From Psococerastis gibbosa (Eukaryota; Arthropoda; Insecta; Psocodea; Psocidae): a stretch of 64,000 bases of DNA. The notes under the pieces are model-generated. The model did no database searches and was not told the origin of the DNA. It saw only the letters and a list, made by a program, of their open reading frames with translations. Made by a program: the position numbers and the translations under genes. The DNA lies in the NCBI GenBank assembly GCA_963971405.1, contig OZ020486.1, forward strand, positions 31,085,419 to 31,149,418, written 5' to 3'. This document shows positions 10,701-22,100 of the stretch, in pieces (position 1 is the first letter of the stretch; every line of letters begins with the position of its first letter).

Positions 10701-12252
10701 TAAATGTCTCTAGAACAGAACCGCGGAAGTATAGGTTCTAGAATAAAACATATATGAATGGTAGAATTTTCTTCATATGGGCCAGTAACAGGCTTACATA
10801 GCCCAGACGCATACCTACATAGGCTATATTTGCACGGCTCTAATGATATTGACGTTGATTTGTTCTTACAGGTACGATGGGTCCAGAAAACCCAGACCTG
10901 AAGCTATATCAAGGCTCACTGTACTCCTTTTCAATTCAGAAAAAATTCCTACCAAAGAAGCAGCTGACGGGGGTGTCCGTATCCAACGGACTAGGGTGGA
11001 ACCATAACGATACCCTCATGTACTACATTGACTCCCCCACTCGTACTATACATGCATTTGAATTTGACCTTCTACGGGGCTCTATCAGTAAGTATCGTGC
11101 ATTTGTTAGAACATGATCTAAGGTGCCCATTCCACCGACCGGCTAGGGCTATTTACAAAAACGGTGACGTGGTAGCAGACATTCAAGACTTAGGCGGGGT
11201 TTCCATCGATCTCGTATTGCAGAATGCAAATGACATTGACGGAAATGTTTGTTTTTCTTTTTATAGAAATCTATTAAAATGTTTGTAAGTAACATATCCC
11301 ATGAAGCCATTTCTTAATTTAAGTTTTTTTTTTGTGATTTTACTCTATGATCATTGATCAATTTTAACTATGGCATAGAGGAAAACACACATTTCATTTG
11401 CATTCTGCAATGCGAGATCGGTGGAATCGCCACCGAAGTCTTGAATGTCTGCTACCACGTCACCGTTTTTGTAAATAGCCTTAGCCGGTCGATGGAATGG
11501 GCGCCTAACAGGTGCAATAACTAGTGTAAGTCAGTGCAGTAGTTTTCCTCATTGTGTTGTTGACTGTTGTGGTGTCTCTTTTAAACTGTAAGCTTTGTTC
11601 AGCATATTATTGTTATTTAGATGGTACGTATTTTTTGTCGATTCAACTCTCTAATAACAGCATTATGGTGCATACCTATAGAGCTATAGCTAAACATTGC
11701 CCCAAAGAAAGCCAAGTAAAAATTTGCACAAATATTGCATGGGCTAATGTTATATACGGTTTAAGGAGTCAGCCTCATCCATTGTCACAAATTATACCGT
11801 GGGTCATACGGTATAAGTCTGTTTTTGTCCTATATTATTAAGATATTGTGTAAATGGATTTATTGCCTTATTTCGCAGAAGACCGTCGCACTGTCTTCAG
11901 TTTCGATCAATTCCAAATTTCTGGAGTTCCTGATGGGATGGCCGTGGACAGCGAAGGTATGCTGTGGGTGGCGGTATACTCAGGGGGCTCAGTGTTGCGG
12001 GTGGACCCTAACAGTGGCGGACTCCTTCGCACCATTCGCCTCCCCGTCTCCAGAGTTACCAGCTGCGCCTTTGGTGGTCCCGGGTTGTCTGTGTTGTATG
12101 TGACTACCTCAAGGCGTGGTCTCACACCTGCACAACTCCTGGAAGAGCCTTTGGCTGGCTCTGTATTTGCTGTTCGTGGACTTGATGCTAAAGGGCAGCG
12201 GAAATCAAATACAGCTACTAGACCTATGTGGTTGCATCCACAATTATTTTAA
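7729..12252 (+). CDS. SMP-30/regucalcin-family protein with N-terminal signal peptide
   Basis: A six-bladed beta-propeller metal-dependent lactonase-type protein (regucalcin/gluconolactonase, luciferin-regenerating enzyme family). Five exons: 7729-7772, 8331-8524, 9920-10123, 10872-11087 and 11879-12252 (stop 12250-12252), with junction phases 2, 1, 1, 1, giving 343 aa. Exon 1 encodes a Met and a hydrophobic run (HYLLLFILFFHNF) that looks like a signal peptide, so the protein is probably secreted, unlike cytosolic vertebrate regucalcin. All four metal/active-site positions are present: Glu43 (GEGPHW), Asn135 (RFNDGK), Asn186 (SNGLGW) and Asp238 (PDGM). Their spacing is close to that of human E18, N103, N154 and D204, so the enzyme is probably competent. 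The substrate cannot be told. Introns carry MITEs and a SINE. The exon 1 start is chosen because it alone opens the frame and gives a signal sequence. Confidence 0.9.
8710..8883. mobile_element. Short TIR element in SMP-30 intron 2
   Basis: Inverted ends GGCGGATCC (left, about 8714) and GGATCCGCC (right, about 8872), bounded by the 9-bp direct repeat TGCCTGGAA at 8701-8709 and 8884-8892. The right half contains a G run. Size, ends and an 8-9-bp duplication suggest a hAT-like or related MITE. No coding capacity. Confidence 0.55.
8974..9881. mobile_element. Mariner-like long-TIR element with a second copy nested inside
   Basis: Ends are CAGGGTGTTCTAGAC and TCTGGAACACCCTG, with TA on both sides (8972-8973, 9882-9883). 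The arms are about 210 bp and share the ATATCTCGGTTATTATGAGG block, a GAAATGCGGTAAAAAACTCG block and a GGGG-rich block. The interior (about 9405-9627) repeats the same terminal motifs again as a partial, diverged copy, so this is a composite of two elements. Apparent ORFs here are products of the repeat, not genes. Confidence 0.7.
10370..10530 (+). mobile_element. tRNA-derived SINE family B, copy 1 (SMP-30 intron 3)
   Basis: Contains a B-box-like GTTGTTGGTTCGAGTCCCAC and then the body GGAGGGCATTTAAAGCATGC, GTCTCGGGATTTCC. The same order occurs at 50484-50680, and the 3' half at 38880-38970. The tRNA-like head is diverged, with the A box poorly kept. Confidence 0.6.
11122..11505. mobile_element. 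Harbinger-like MITE, copy 2 (TAA target duplication)
   Basis: Begins GGTGCCCATTCCACCGACCG and ends CGGTCGATGGAATGGGCGCC, flanked by TAA at 11119-11121 and 11506-11508. The arms contain GACGTGGTAGCAGACATTCA and its complement and keep high identity to each other, so the insertion looks relatively young. It sits in SMP-30 intron 4, starting 34 bp after the donor. Confidence 0.75.
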
Positions 12253-12561
12253 TTAAATACCGGTAGGCTAAATTAAAAAATTATCACCGTTAAATTATGT
12301 GGAACACAAGCTAGGATATGAGGCTCACAAAATTTGTCATTTTTCACCAAAATGTAGAAGAGAAAATTATTTTTACGCTATTTTTAGCAATGCATTTATA
12401 TGACTTCGTTATAATATTTGAAAAAGGTAAATTTTGAAAAGGAATTAGGAAAACTTATTAGCAAATATTGGCGCCTACATACAGGAAACGTTTTTTTTTC
12501 TAGCAAAATTAATATGAGAGGAATATCACATGGACGTCAGCTATATGGCAGTCTAGAGACG

Positions 12562-12571
12562 GTCACGTGAC
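12562..12571. promoter_or_regulatory. Palindromic E-box GTCACGTGAC
   Basis: A perfect 10-bp palindrome with CACGTG core, of the kind bound by bHLH-zip factors (USF, MITF/TFE, MYC/MAX). It lies about 860 bp upstream of the WWOX start, next to a small GC-rich patch. Binding is not shown; a single site of this length can occur by chance. Confidence 0.3.
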
Positions 12572-12929
12572 TTTTTTGACACCGGCGCCGCTGTGTCGAT
12601 GCACATATGCCTTATATACTGTGAGACAACGTAGCTCAAAATGGTTCTTTTTGTTCCAAGTTCTTATATTTAGTTAAAATCACACAATTATTATTTTAAT
12701 TGTATTTTAATTATTAATTTTACTAGCGGTGTTTTAAAATTATAAATGAAACGTCAGAAGATAGTCAATCATCATTGGCGCAATTTTCCCTCCATTTTTC
12801 AAATTAACATGCATTTCATTTTACAAATATAGTGAACCTCCCGTAATTAATACTATTGTAGATGTACTCCCTGTTTGAAATACAAAATGTTAATTAAAAC
12901 TGCAGAAATACGCAACTTTTTCATGTTTT

Positions 12930-13098
12930 TTTTTAAAAGATTAATCGCATACAAAAACAATTCAATGAATGTATCCGAATAACCTTTTCAGTCGCCTCTG
13001 TAGGTAATACCTGTGTTGAGTTACGATAGGTCACCGATCGCATGATGTGTCGAGACTCCCACAAGTACGAACAAGCTACCATTATGCTATCGAAGTCC
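12930..13098 (-). mobile_element. tRNA-derived SINE family D, minus strand
   Basis: On the minus strand it starts GACTTCGATAGC, passes GGGAGTCTCGACAC, GATCGGTGACCTATCGTAAC and CAGAGGCGACTGAAAAGGTT, and ends TATGCGATTAATC before an A-rich tail (T run at about 12928). Same order as 22757-22935 (+) and 43240-43382 (-). Confidence 0.65.
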
Positions 13099-13431
13099 TG
13101 TTATTTTCTTGTAATTTCTATTTTAAATTAAAATTCTAAACTTTGTGGAAAGCTACTAGCGCGCGGTGGTAATATCCACGTTTTAGCAGTTAGCAGAAGA
13201 CAGAAATCTCCGATCATAATGAGCTGCGTCTAATGCTCCATTGTCTATGAGAAATATATATATATATTGTTTACATTTCTTATAGCAAATTGTAAACAAA
13301 ATGGAATCATTGCCATTCATTGGAATGGAAATGACTTATATAACCAGAAATACCTGAAGTATTAATTATTTATCAAGACATTGCCAGAAAATTAACATTC
13401 TATTAATTAGAAAATAAGTAAATAGGTTTGC

Positions 13432-16400
13432 ATGGCACAATACCTTCCTGATTCTGACAGTGAAGACGAATTACCACCTGCTTGGGAGGAGCGAGCAGCA
13501 CTAGACGGCAGTGTTTACTATGTCAAGTAAGTAGGAGATAGGAATACAAACAAGCATAAGTAATCTAGTTCCCTGTAGAATTAAAGATGCTATTGCACCT
13601 TTGATAGGGTGGGACCAATACATATGAAAACCTAATTCATAATCACAAGAGGTCAAGCCATACCGATAACATGATAAGCATAAGATAATTATGAAAATAG
13701 CCTATGTGGTATCGTAGTCTGGGCGTTTGTCACAAAATGAAGTAGCATAGGCTGACTAATTTACATTAATTGATTAATCTATAATTGTGGATCCAATCTA
13801 GGTTAGTAGCACTTTATATCCATCACGAACGTTACTGCCAGAGAGGCTTAATTTTTGTGATTTAATTATTAAACAATTTTAACCTAGCCTTAGGTTAAAT
13901 TGCAGTTGGCATCCTATTCTCAAATATATCTGTGAACTTTTCATTTCTTTTGTCTTAAAGCTCTTCATGTTTTAAAACTTGGCTTTTCTTTGTAGTCACG
14001 CAACTAAGGCAACTCAGTGGAATCATCCAAGGACAGGAAAGAAAAAAACTGTGTCTGGAGGTGAGTGCAATATTTATTTAATTGCATAACAAACTCGGCA
14101 GGAATTCTTTTACTTGGCTAAAGTACACACATTGCACCTACGTTCATTAAAAGTATTCCATAAACACTTCCCTTTGATTTACATCTACACCTCTCATACT
14201 TCTTAGGAAACAATACAAGTGTGTGAAACTAATAAACTTTTGATTTTGATTATTTGGTTTTTACAGAGCTACCATCAGACTGGGAGAAGAAAGTCGATGA
14301 GTTAGGTAGAGTGCATTTTGTAGACCTGATTCACCAACGAAAAACTTACACAGATCCACGTCTAGCCTTTGCCAAAGAGGTTACTGAGAAGAATATGACT
14401 CCTAGACAGCGATTTGACGGGTCTTCGACGGCCCTCCAAGTGTTGCTGGGGTGCGATTTATCTGGGAAGACTATCCTTGTGACTGGTGCTACTAACGGAA
14501 TAGGTACGTTATCTAAAAAGGAAAATGACCCGATTCTCGATTTCGGACACGCACGCTGTCGGTTCAACAGTGTCCATGACCGATATCGAGAAATCATAGA
14601 TTAAAATGGTTAACCTTTGGACGCATGCATAAAATTTGGTAAAATTAATTATTTTTTAACATGCTGTAACCGAGACGGTTAGAAAAGTTGAGAATGGCTT
14701 ATAGGCCTAAATTGTAAATGTATACTGCAATGACCTGCTTAGTTTTAGAGAACTAAAAAAAATCTTCTGAATAAGTCCCTAATATAGCCTTGAACCATGT
14801 TACGCAATTTATTAGTCCATGGTTTTGTGACCGTTAACTCCTGACTAAATTATAGGTAAAAGGTATTTTGTTTCTCTGAATTTTGCAATGCGCGTACTTG
14901 TTTGTAGTTAACAGTGTTTCATGGCTTTTAGTCCAATAGGCACATTTTGAAGACAAAGTGGAGTACGTTATCGACAACGCAATGAACTGTTGCATACGAT
15001 TTATTTCTAATACAAAGCGCCGCGACCATATCAGCCCACATTACAAAGTACTAAATTTCCTAACCACCGACCAAAAAACACAATACCACGCACTGATGCT
15101 AATGTATAAAGTAACCTTCCTACATCATACAAAAATATACAAAATTACAGTCACAACGCAATGGCACAACATGCGAAATACCACTACATAAGACCACAAG
15201 ACACGGGCAATCTACAGTAATATACGCTCTTCGCCACTGGTACCGCCTACCATTGGAGGTTAGGGCAGCCAGTTCACTCAGTAGCTTTAAGAAAATTATT
15301 AAACAATATATCTTAGATAACGCTTGAGACTCTCTCCGGTCTTATAATGGTGACGACAATGGATCCCCTTCCCCCCACCACTTAACCTTCTCCCCCCTCC
15401 CTCTTCTTCTCTTGTTTCTCCTCTATTTAATTTTAAGCATCTATATATTATTACAATATGCTTGTTTTTAAGGTTAGCATGAAAAGAAGGCTTTATAGTC
15501 TTATTGTTCGCCTTTTGTTTTGTTTTTATTCAATAAAGTCGTTTTCAATTCAATTCAACGCAAATGTACGCGCCAACATAAAAATTCTATTGGATTTTAC
15601 CTTACCTTCGCACGTGTCACTGATTTTTAAACATGTAGGACTGCTATTACTTTTCTTGCGGTTTTCAGTTTCTGAATGTGTCCGCCAAAATTGTGTGTTT
15701 TTATTTTACATAAACATTTTACTTATGGCGAAATACCACAAAGTAACCATGAAGACTACCGCCTACTTTAGAATCTTCTCATTATGGAGTTCCTACTTCC
15801 AGGTTTTGAAACAGCTCGTTCGTTAGCCCTTCATGGTGCTCACGTTATTTTAAGTGGCCGTACTGAAACGACTTGTCGAGATGCCGAGACAAGAATTCTG
15901 ACTGAAAAACCTCAAGCTAGCATTTCTATTCTACCAATGGAGCTCTCATCACTGAAATCTGTGAGACTAGGAGCCCTCCACCTCCTAGCGAATTACCAGT
16001 AAGTTAAGTGATTTTTTTAAAATTATGTACAGAACTGTAGAAATGTTAAACACGTAAAAAATTCACGAATTATTATTATTTTGCATTACAAGAATATAAT
16101 TGATTATATTTATAAACATATTCCTTGAGCGCAGGGGAGTACCGGCCGAAGAAGAAGGAAAAGAAAGAAGAACTAGTTATTTAGTTCTCAGTAGAGAAAA
16201 AACGCGATTTTATGATATATTTTAAAATATATGTTGCGATATCCTCTAAAAACTCTTTCATTTTTTTCTTCTCAATTTCAGGAGTCTGGACGTGGTGATT
16301 TTAAACGCTGGAGTGTTTGCGGTCGGATTTCAGACGACCGAAGATAATTTGAACCTTTTATTTCAAGTCAACTACTTGTCACAGTTCTACCTAATGCTAT

Positions 16401-18024
16401 TTATTGAGCCACTTTTGCGGGCAGGTTCTAGAGCCGTCATCGTCTCCTCCGAGTCCCACAGGTGTGCTAAGTGTCGTATGAACTTTCAAGAGTGCAATGG
16501 CTCTAGTGGGCTTTGTGAAACATGTAGCAGATTTTTCCCGGTGCGCCCGAAAGTGGGACCTTACCGTAGGACTTTGGGTACTACATTCCTAAACTCTATA
16601 GTATAACAAATGCAATATGTAAAAAATTAAGATAAGCCTGTTAAAATCAGTTTTTGTTATAAAGATATTAGCTTCTTGTCCCTGAGGCAATTCTGCACCC
16701 GTTGTTCATAATTAAAACCCGCAACAATACTCTCAATAAGTACAGAAGGGGGGTTAACTAAGATAATGGTTGGTCATAAGTCACGTCATGTAGACCATAC
16801 CAATTGTAAGCCTGGATTCGTTTTAGATTCAGTACGATAAAACCAGGAAATCTGAGCTTGGAGCAACTGAGCCCATCGAATAGCGCCAGTTATTGGGACA
16901 TGATGGCGTACAATCATTCTAAACTATGCAATGTTCTGCACTGCCTCGAACTCAGTCAGCGCCTCGCCTCGCGTCAAGTCCTCGTGTTTAGTTTGCATCC
17001 AGGCTCGGTCATGTACTCTGGCATAAGCAAACACAACTGCTTTTATAGACTTCTATTCGCCCTCGTGAGACCTTTCACAAAATCGATGGTATGTATTTTT
17101 GTGATTTACCCTAGCTGCACCAATTCCAGGAAAAAACTTGAAAAGAATTGTTATATATAGTATAAACTCATATAGTATAATGTTTTTGACCATTCTGGGT
17201 GTATCCTGGTTAATTCTCTACTGCTAAAATTTACCCGAGGTTAAATCATGAAATACCTTAAATTATCCTCAGGATTTTAATTGCCAAAAGCCATCGTAAA
17301 TTGATTCATCAAAGTGGTAATAGAATAGCATAGAAATACAAGATTTCCTGCAAGTTCTCAATAAACCTTTTGAAGCCTCCACCTGAGAGAAATCCCGAGA
17401 AAAATTGATTATTGAGGTCGCATAGGCTAGAAGAAACGTTCCTCTACATTTTGATACATAATATGTGGTCTTCTGTGTGAAAGGCGTGGGAAGTGTACTA
17501 ATTTTCGGTTTTTTCCTTTCCGTCGTTTGGCCACTCGTTATTCAATAAGTCCTTACTCACGCCACTTTGATCTATTTTTCCTGGGAATTTTAATTTAAAA
17601 CATATGAAGCTGGTGTGTGGGCGGTTCACTAGACTCGTAATTAAATAAATATATGAAGTGGACCTGGTGGAAATTGGAATGGATTTATATATATATACTG
17701 TATATAACGGGATAGTACTGTATGCGTGAATAAATTTGCTTCAGTTTTGTTTTCACTGTAACCTGTCACGGAAAAGTAGTAACTTATTGTCTTTATTTTT
17801 GTTACCAGCAACAAGGCGCAGCTACCTCAATAATGTGTGCTGTCGTTCCTGAAGTCGAAGGCTACAGTGGCCACTACTTTAACAACTGCTGCTTGACGAA
17901 CACGAGTGCTACTGGTAGTGACAAAGATTTGGCTGCTGAACTATGGAAGCTGTCTATGGAATTACTTATAGAGAAGAACGTACCTCTGCCAACGAACTCA
18001 ACGCTTGTCCCTACGGCTAATTGA
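13432..18024 (+). CDS. WWOX: WW domain-containing oxidoreductase
   Basis: Two WW domains followed by a short-chain dehydrogenase domain; an adaptor and redox protein conserved across animals. Seven exons: 13432-13526, 13996-14060, 14267-14503, 15803-15998, 16282-16461, 16827-17088 and 17809-18024 (TGA 18022-18024). All junctions keep frame, giving 416 aa against 414 in human. WW1 spans about residues 14-47 (Trp18, Trp40, Pro43), a basic GKKKTVSG link follows, and WW2 spans about 55-88, where the second Trp is replaced by Tyr as in known WWOX. The SDR part shows the cofactor motif TGATNGIG (126-133), LNAG, SSESH and the catalytic pair Tyr286/Lys290 (YNHSK). The C-terminal QQGAATSIMCAVVPEVEG and FNNCC blocks are typical. 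The start ATG is the first in frame and gives the acidic DSDSEDELPP leader seen in the family. Intron 3 holds a LINE remnant. Confidence 0.96.
14943..15557 (+). mobile_element. CR1-like LINE 3' remnant in WWOX intron 3
   Basis: 5'-truncated non-LTR retrotransposon. Reading frames with breaks encode the end of a reverse transcriptase: RFISNTKRRDHISP, LNFLTTDQKTQYHALMLMYK, then in another frame LPLEVRAASSLSSFKKIIKQ and a stop near 15328. A pyrimidine-rich 3' UTR follows, ending with AATAAAGTCG and a CAATT-type short tandem tail (to 15557). It is in the same orientation as WWOX. The frame changes show it is dead. Confidence 0.8.
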
Positions 18025-18045
18025 AGTATAGCCACAGCTATAGAA

Positions 18046-18051
18046 AATAAA
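18046..18051 (+). promoter_or_regulatory. Polyadenylation signal AATAAA for WWOX
   Basis: Canonical hexamer 22 bp after the WWOX stop codon. A second one lies at 18124-18129, followed by AT-rich sequence. Either could be used. Confidence 0.45.
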
Positions 18052-18240
18052 TTGGAAAATAAGGAAAGGTTTTTTCATAATGTAGACTATTATACCGTAC
18101 CACACAGCCTACTAAGATCATAGAATAAATGTTTACTAATATATCAATTTTATAAACACTGAACTTCTGTTTTAGAAAGACTCATGTGCGTAGTTGACAT
18201 TGTCAGTCAAGATAGATCTAGCCTAAGCTTATGCATCTCT

Positions 18241-18411
18241 GCAGCCTGATCGAGGCGATTATAATACCGGGGTTAAATAAATACCCTAGGATTATAACTG
18301 TAAACAAACAAATTTTGAATAGCACATTCCATTATAAAATTATCTTGTTTACATTTTTAATACCAGGGGATTAAATAAATACCGGTATTATAATCGCCTC
18401 GATCAGGCTGC
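18241..18411. mobile_element. Hairpin element family H, copy 3
   Basis: Begins GCAGCCTGATCGAGGCGATT and ends with the exact complement of its first 20 bases. About 171 bp, with the family core TTGTTTACATTTTTAATACC. The ends are better preserved than in the other copies. Confidence 0.75.
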
Positions 18412-19163
18412 TGATACGGAGAAGTCATCTATTTGTAAGACTACGATACTAGATAGTGGCCCCTTCACATTCACTACCTCTCTTTGCGAATACTTTATTC
18501 CTTGGGTATACATTTTACAAAATATGAACCATAAAAGCGAAGTCAACTGTAATATTTTATTTTTTTTCAACTTACTATACTTCCAAAATATTAAAATATT
18601 AATTTCTGTGAAATAGTTATGTTGATTTATGAGAATAAAATTCCTGAGAGTATTTTTATTTGGTAAATGTATGGTGTGGAAGTAGCTTTAAATTCACATC
18701 CGTGGAACTGATAATGATGCAATGTGTGTTAAAAATTACCTAAAGAAAAAAAGAAGTCCTGGAAAGTATAACAATTTATGGGAAGGAAATTATTTTTTTA
18801 CGTAATATTTAATATTTTAAAACACGCGCCAAGGCAATTTGCTATGAGAAAGATCAGTTTGCTATTTGCTAAACGAAATGCTGAAGTGAGCGACATTTTA
18901 TCATTTTTATCAAACATTTAATGGAACTCAACACTGGAAGCAGTATTTTTTAAAGGAATAATTATTGTAGCGGTTATTTGAGGCAATTATACACCCAATA
19001 CTTATTCCATATAATTCAAAATACTCGAATTTGACCATGGTCAGTAAGAATTTCTAAAAGCGTTATTAACTGCAGGTGTTTTTAATTTGAACTGTCAACA
19101 TTGTTGTCAATTAGACATATAGCCTTTGGCTACAGCACTTATTATAAAACATTATTGTTGCAG

Positions 19164-22100
19164 GAGAGCCTTGATGATTCCGCTGTCAATGATATTCTTA
19201 ATGATAATGATCCAAAGAAGGTAAGTGGCCAACACTGCATAGATTCAAAAATGATCTTATGATTCACGAACAGGCGTCCACTTTATCGGCTAATGCCACT
19301 ACTCAATGTGAAGAGATAGACGGAGACATTCCCCGTAATCGCTGCTAGCATTAGGCCTTATTAGCCTACCCTACGTCACAGTTACAGAGCTGGAACTGGG
19401 TCAATCTCAAATGATGATATGATTTACTTTCATGAAGAGATGAAAGTATGATGATGAAAAATGTGTGATTTACGTAACATATCGGCCTACTCTTAGAACA
19501 TATCGTAATCGTAACGTACATTTGGTGTCCAATTTTCCGGTTTCTTCGAGATCGAGATGTAGTCTACAAGTATGTTTCGCACAGAGGTTTCGATTTGAGA
19601 ATTTGAGCCCTAGGGCTTATATATCACGTTTAGACACACCCTATTTCTTCATGGAGCTGATCCTCGCGTAAAGATAATGCATGGACTGAGTTTAAAAAGA
19701 AAGAATTACGGAATTGATATCCACCGATTTCAGTAGTTTTTATTTCTAATTAAATCAGAACTTTTTGAAAACAAATTTAAAAAAAAAAACACTGGTAAAA
19801 TGCAAGGTTGTCCAACTACTATGTCCCAGGGTTGTACTGTACAATAACCAGGTCGATACTGGGTTCATAATCTGCTGGTAATGGTGTAATATTAAACAAA
19901 CAAAGTAAACTAACAAAGTGTTAGTTGGTCTTACATTGCCTGCTGTGTTAACATTCACTAGAACAAGCTACCGGAGGACTTCCATAAATCCATATCTGAC
20001 ACTACGCCATTTGCCAATTCTCTTGAAAAGTTCCTGATTGTAGCTTGCTGCTACTCCCTCGCAGAGTTTCTAAACACTTTTGACATCTATCTAGCCTATT
20101 TGTATTATGCAACTTATTATTTCTATTGTATATAGTATTAACACTTACATTTGTAAGTTAGTATTGTTGTGCTTAGGTAAGACGTTCTTGGTAGTGCTCC
20201 GATTGTTGTAGTAAATATATATAATTAGTCAATTGGACACCCTACCCCGCACATGACGATTTTTGTACAAAGTCAAATTTCTCATAGAGCCATAAATGAG
20301 CAGTTGAAGAAAAATAATAAATAATCCTCTTAATCATAATACAGTCATAGTACGAAGACGTGGGCTTTACATAACCTTGCATTTTTGTAAAAAGTGGCCA
20401 AACGGTGTTATACGGCTATATACTATGCATTGAAATGTAAAAGAGCATTCTTCTTCTACTCATTTATGACTCCATGGTTGATATGTTATGATAAATTTGA
20501 CTTTGTACAAAAAGCGACGTGTGTCTGATTATTACTTAATTTATGTTAGAGCTATTTTACAATGTGTCGGCTCAGTTGTTATAAGTTATTATATTTGTAT
20601 TATTTTGATGTCAGACTTCGCGATCTGAGACGGTTGACTTAAACAGCAGCGCACTTGTCGTCGAGATCTCCGACGCCTTGAGTGAAAAAGACAAGGTCAA
20701 ATTCTCCGTCCACACCACCACCACTAACCCGGCCTTCCAGAAAACAAATTCTGTTGTCCAACGTCAGCATGAAGAATTTGTCTGGCTCCACGATCGATTT
20801 GAAGAAAATCCCGAATACGTTGGTTTCATTGTGAGTTTAACAATTTATTTCTCTGATTAATATAATATATTCTGATTCTGTGGGCCGATAGCACTTTCCA
20901 CTGTAAAATTATCTTGTTTACATTTTAAATACCAGGGGATTATATTAACCCCGGTATTATAATCGCCATGATCGGGCCGCTGATCCGGAAAACATATCAT
21001 TTTCTTTATGTAGTTGCACAGTATGTCTGGGGCTCAACGTAGTCTCTTCTAAGAGGATGGAAGTTCCTCTGCTGATAAATTATTTAATTGGTAGCCTAAA
21101 ATACATTGGAATACAGTTTCAGAGAATCGCAGTTGACCATTTTTGCTGCTCAGGCCGTAAGGGCTCTTAATGGGATCAGACATTAGGTTGACAATAGATT
21201 TGCGATATTGTTTACTGATGTTTGCTTTGAATCATGTTTCAGATTCCGCCGGCCCCTCCGAGGCCAGACTTTGACGCATCTAGAGAAAAGTTGCAGAAAT
21301 TAGGGGAAGGAGAGGGAACCATGACGAAGGAAGAGTTTGCTAAAATGAAACAGGAATTAGAAGCGTGAGTTATTATTTTTAAATTGTCATTTCACCCAAG
21401 TCCTAGATTGTAATTTACAAAATAAAAAAAGTTCCTGCGTTCGTGATGCCGCCCCCATTATTTTATGGTTATTCCTTCTGCTGATAAATTATAATCTTGA
21501 GAATCTAGCTCATTTACAATTTAATAATAATTAGCGATTTGCTGATCTACGTTTCAAAAAATGATTGCAGAGTTAGTAACTTGATGATAATAATAACCAC
21601 AAATAAAGCGTTTAATAAAATATCCTTCATTAAGAGAAGAAAATTAGAAAACAAACCATTGATGTTTCAGAGAATATTTAGCAACATTCAAGAAAACTGT
21701 TGCTATGCACGAGATGTTCCTAATACGTTTAGCCAACCATCCGGTGTTCAAGAACGACGAGACGTTCCGCATTTTCTTAGAATATGAGCAAGATCTCTGT
21801 GTCCGCGGCAAAAACAAAATGGAACGACTTGGCGGCATTTTTAGTTCAGTCTCCCTTACCACCGATGAGTACCTGCTCTCCCCGAAGATTAAGGATATCA
21901 GGTACCAATTTCAATTTTCAATACCACACACAATTAAAAATCTATGTACATATTAGTCCAACAATTATTATTGTATCAAATTTCATTTTATGATGATGAA
22001 CGGCATGTATACTAATGTGTATACAAGGTGGCTTGTTATTGTAAAGCGCATGATAAGTAGAAACACTATGTATTCAATTAGCCAACGGCCTTACCATGTT

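Larger units (their letters stand above)
12253..13431. other. Intergenic region SMP-30 to WWOX, presumed WWOX promoter and 5' UTR
   Basis: 1.2 kb without coding exons. It holds a palindromic E-box (12562-12571), a GC-richer patch after it (GACACCGGCGCCGCTGTG), a minus-strand SINE (12930-13098) and an AT dinucleotide tract near 13255. The transcription start cannot be placed. No strong polyadenylation signal follows the SMP-30 stop. Confidence 0.5.
18025..19163. other. WWOX 3' flank and upstream region of the sorting nexin
   Basis: AATAAA signals at 18046-18051 and 18124-18129 could end WWOX transcripts. A hairpin element fills 18241-18411. The rest is AT-rich. A start exon for the sorting nexin should lie here or further upstream. 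One formal candidate is ATG 19037-19039 directly followed by GTCAGT, but this is weak. Confidence 0.45.

Noticed and set aside
15458..15826. 122-codon + ORF
   Set aside because: Covers the LINE 3' UTR and its A-rich end and runs in the wrong frame into WWOX exon 4.
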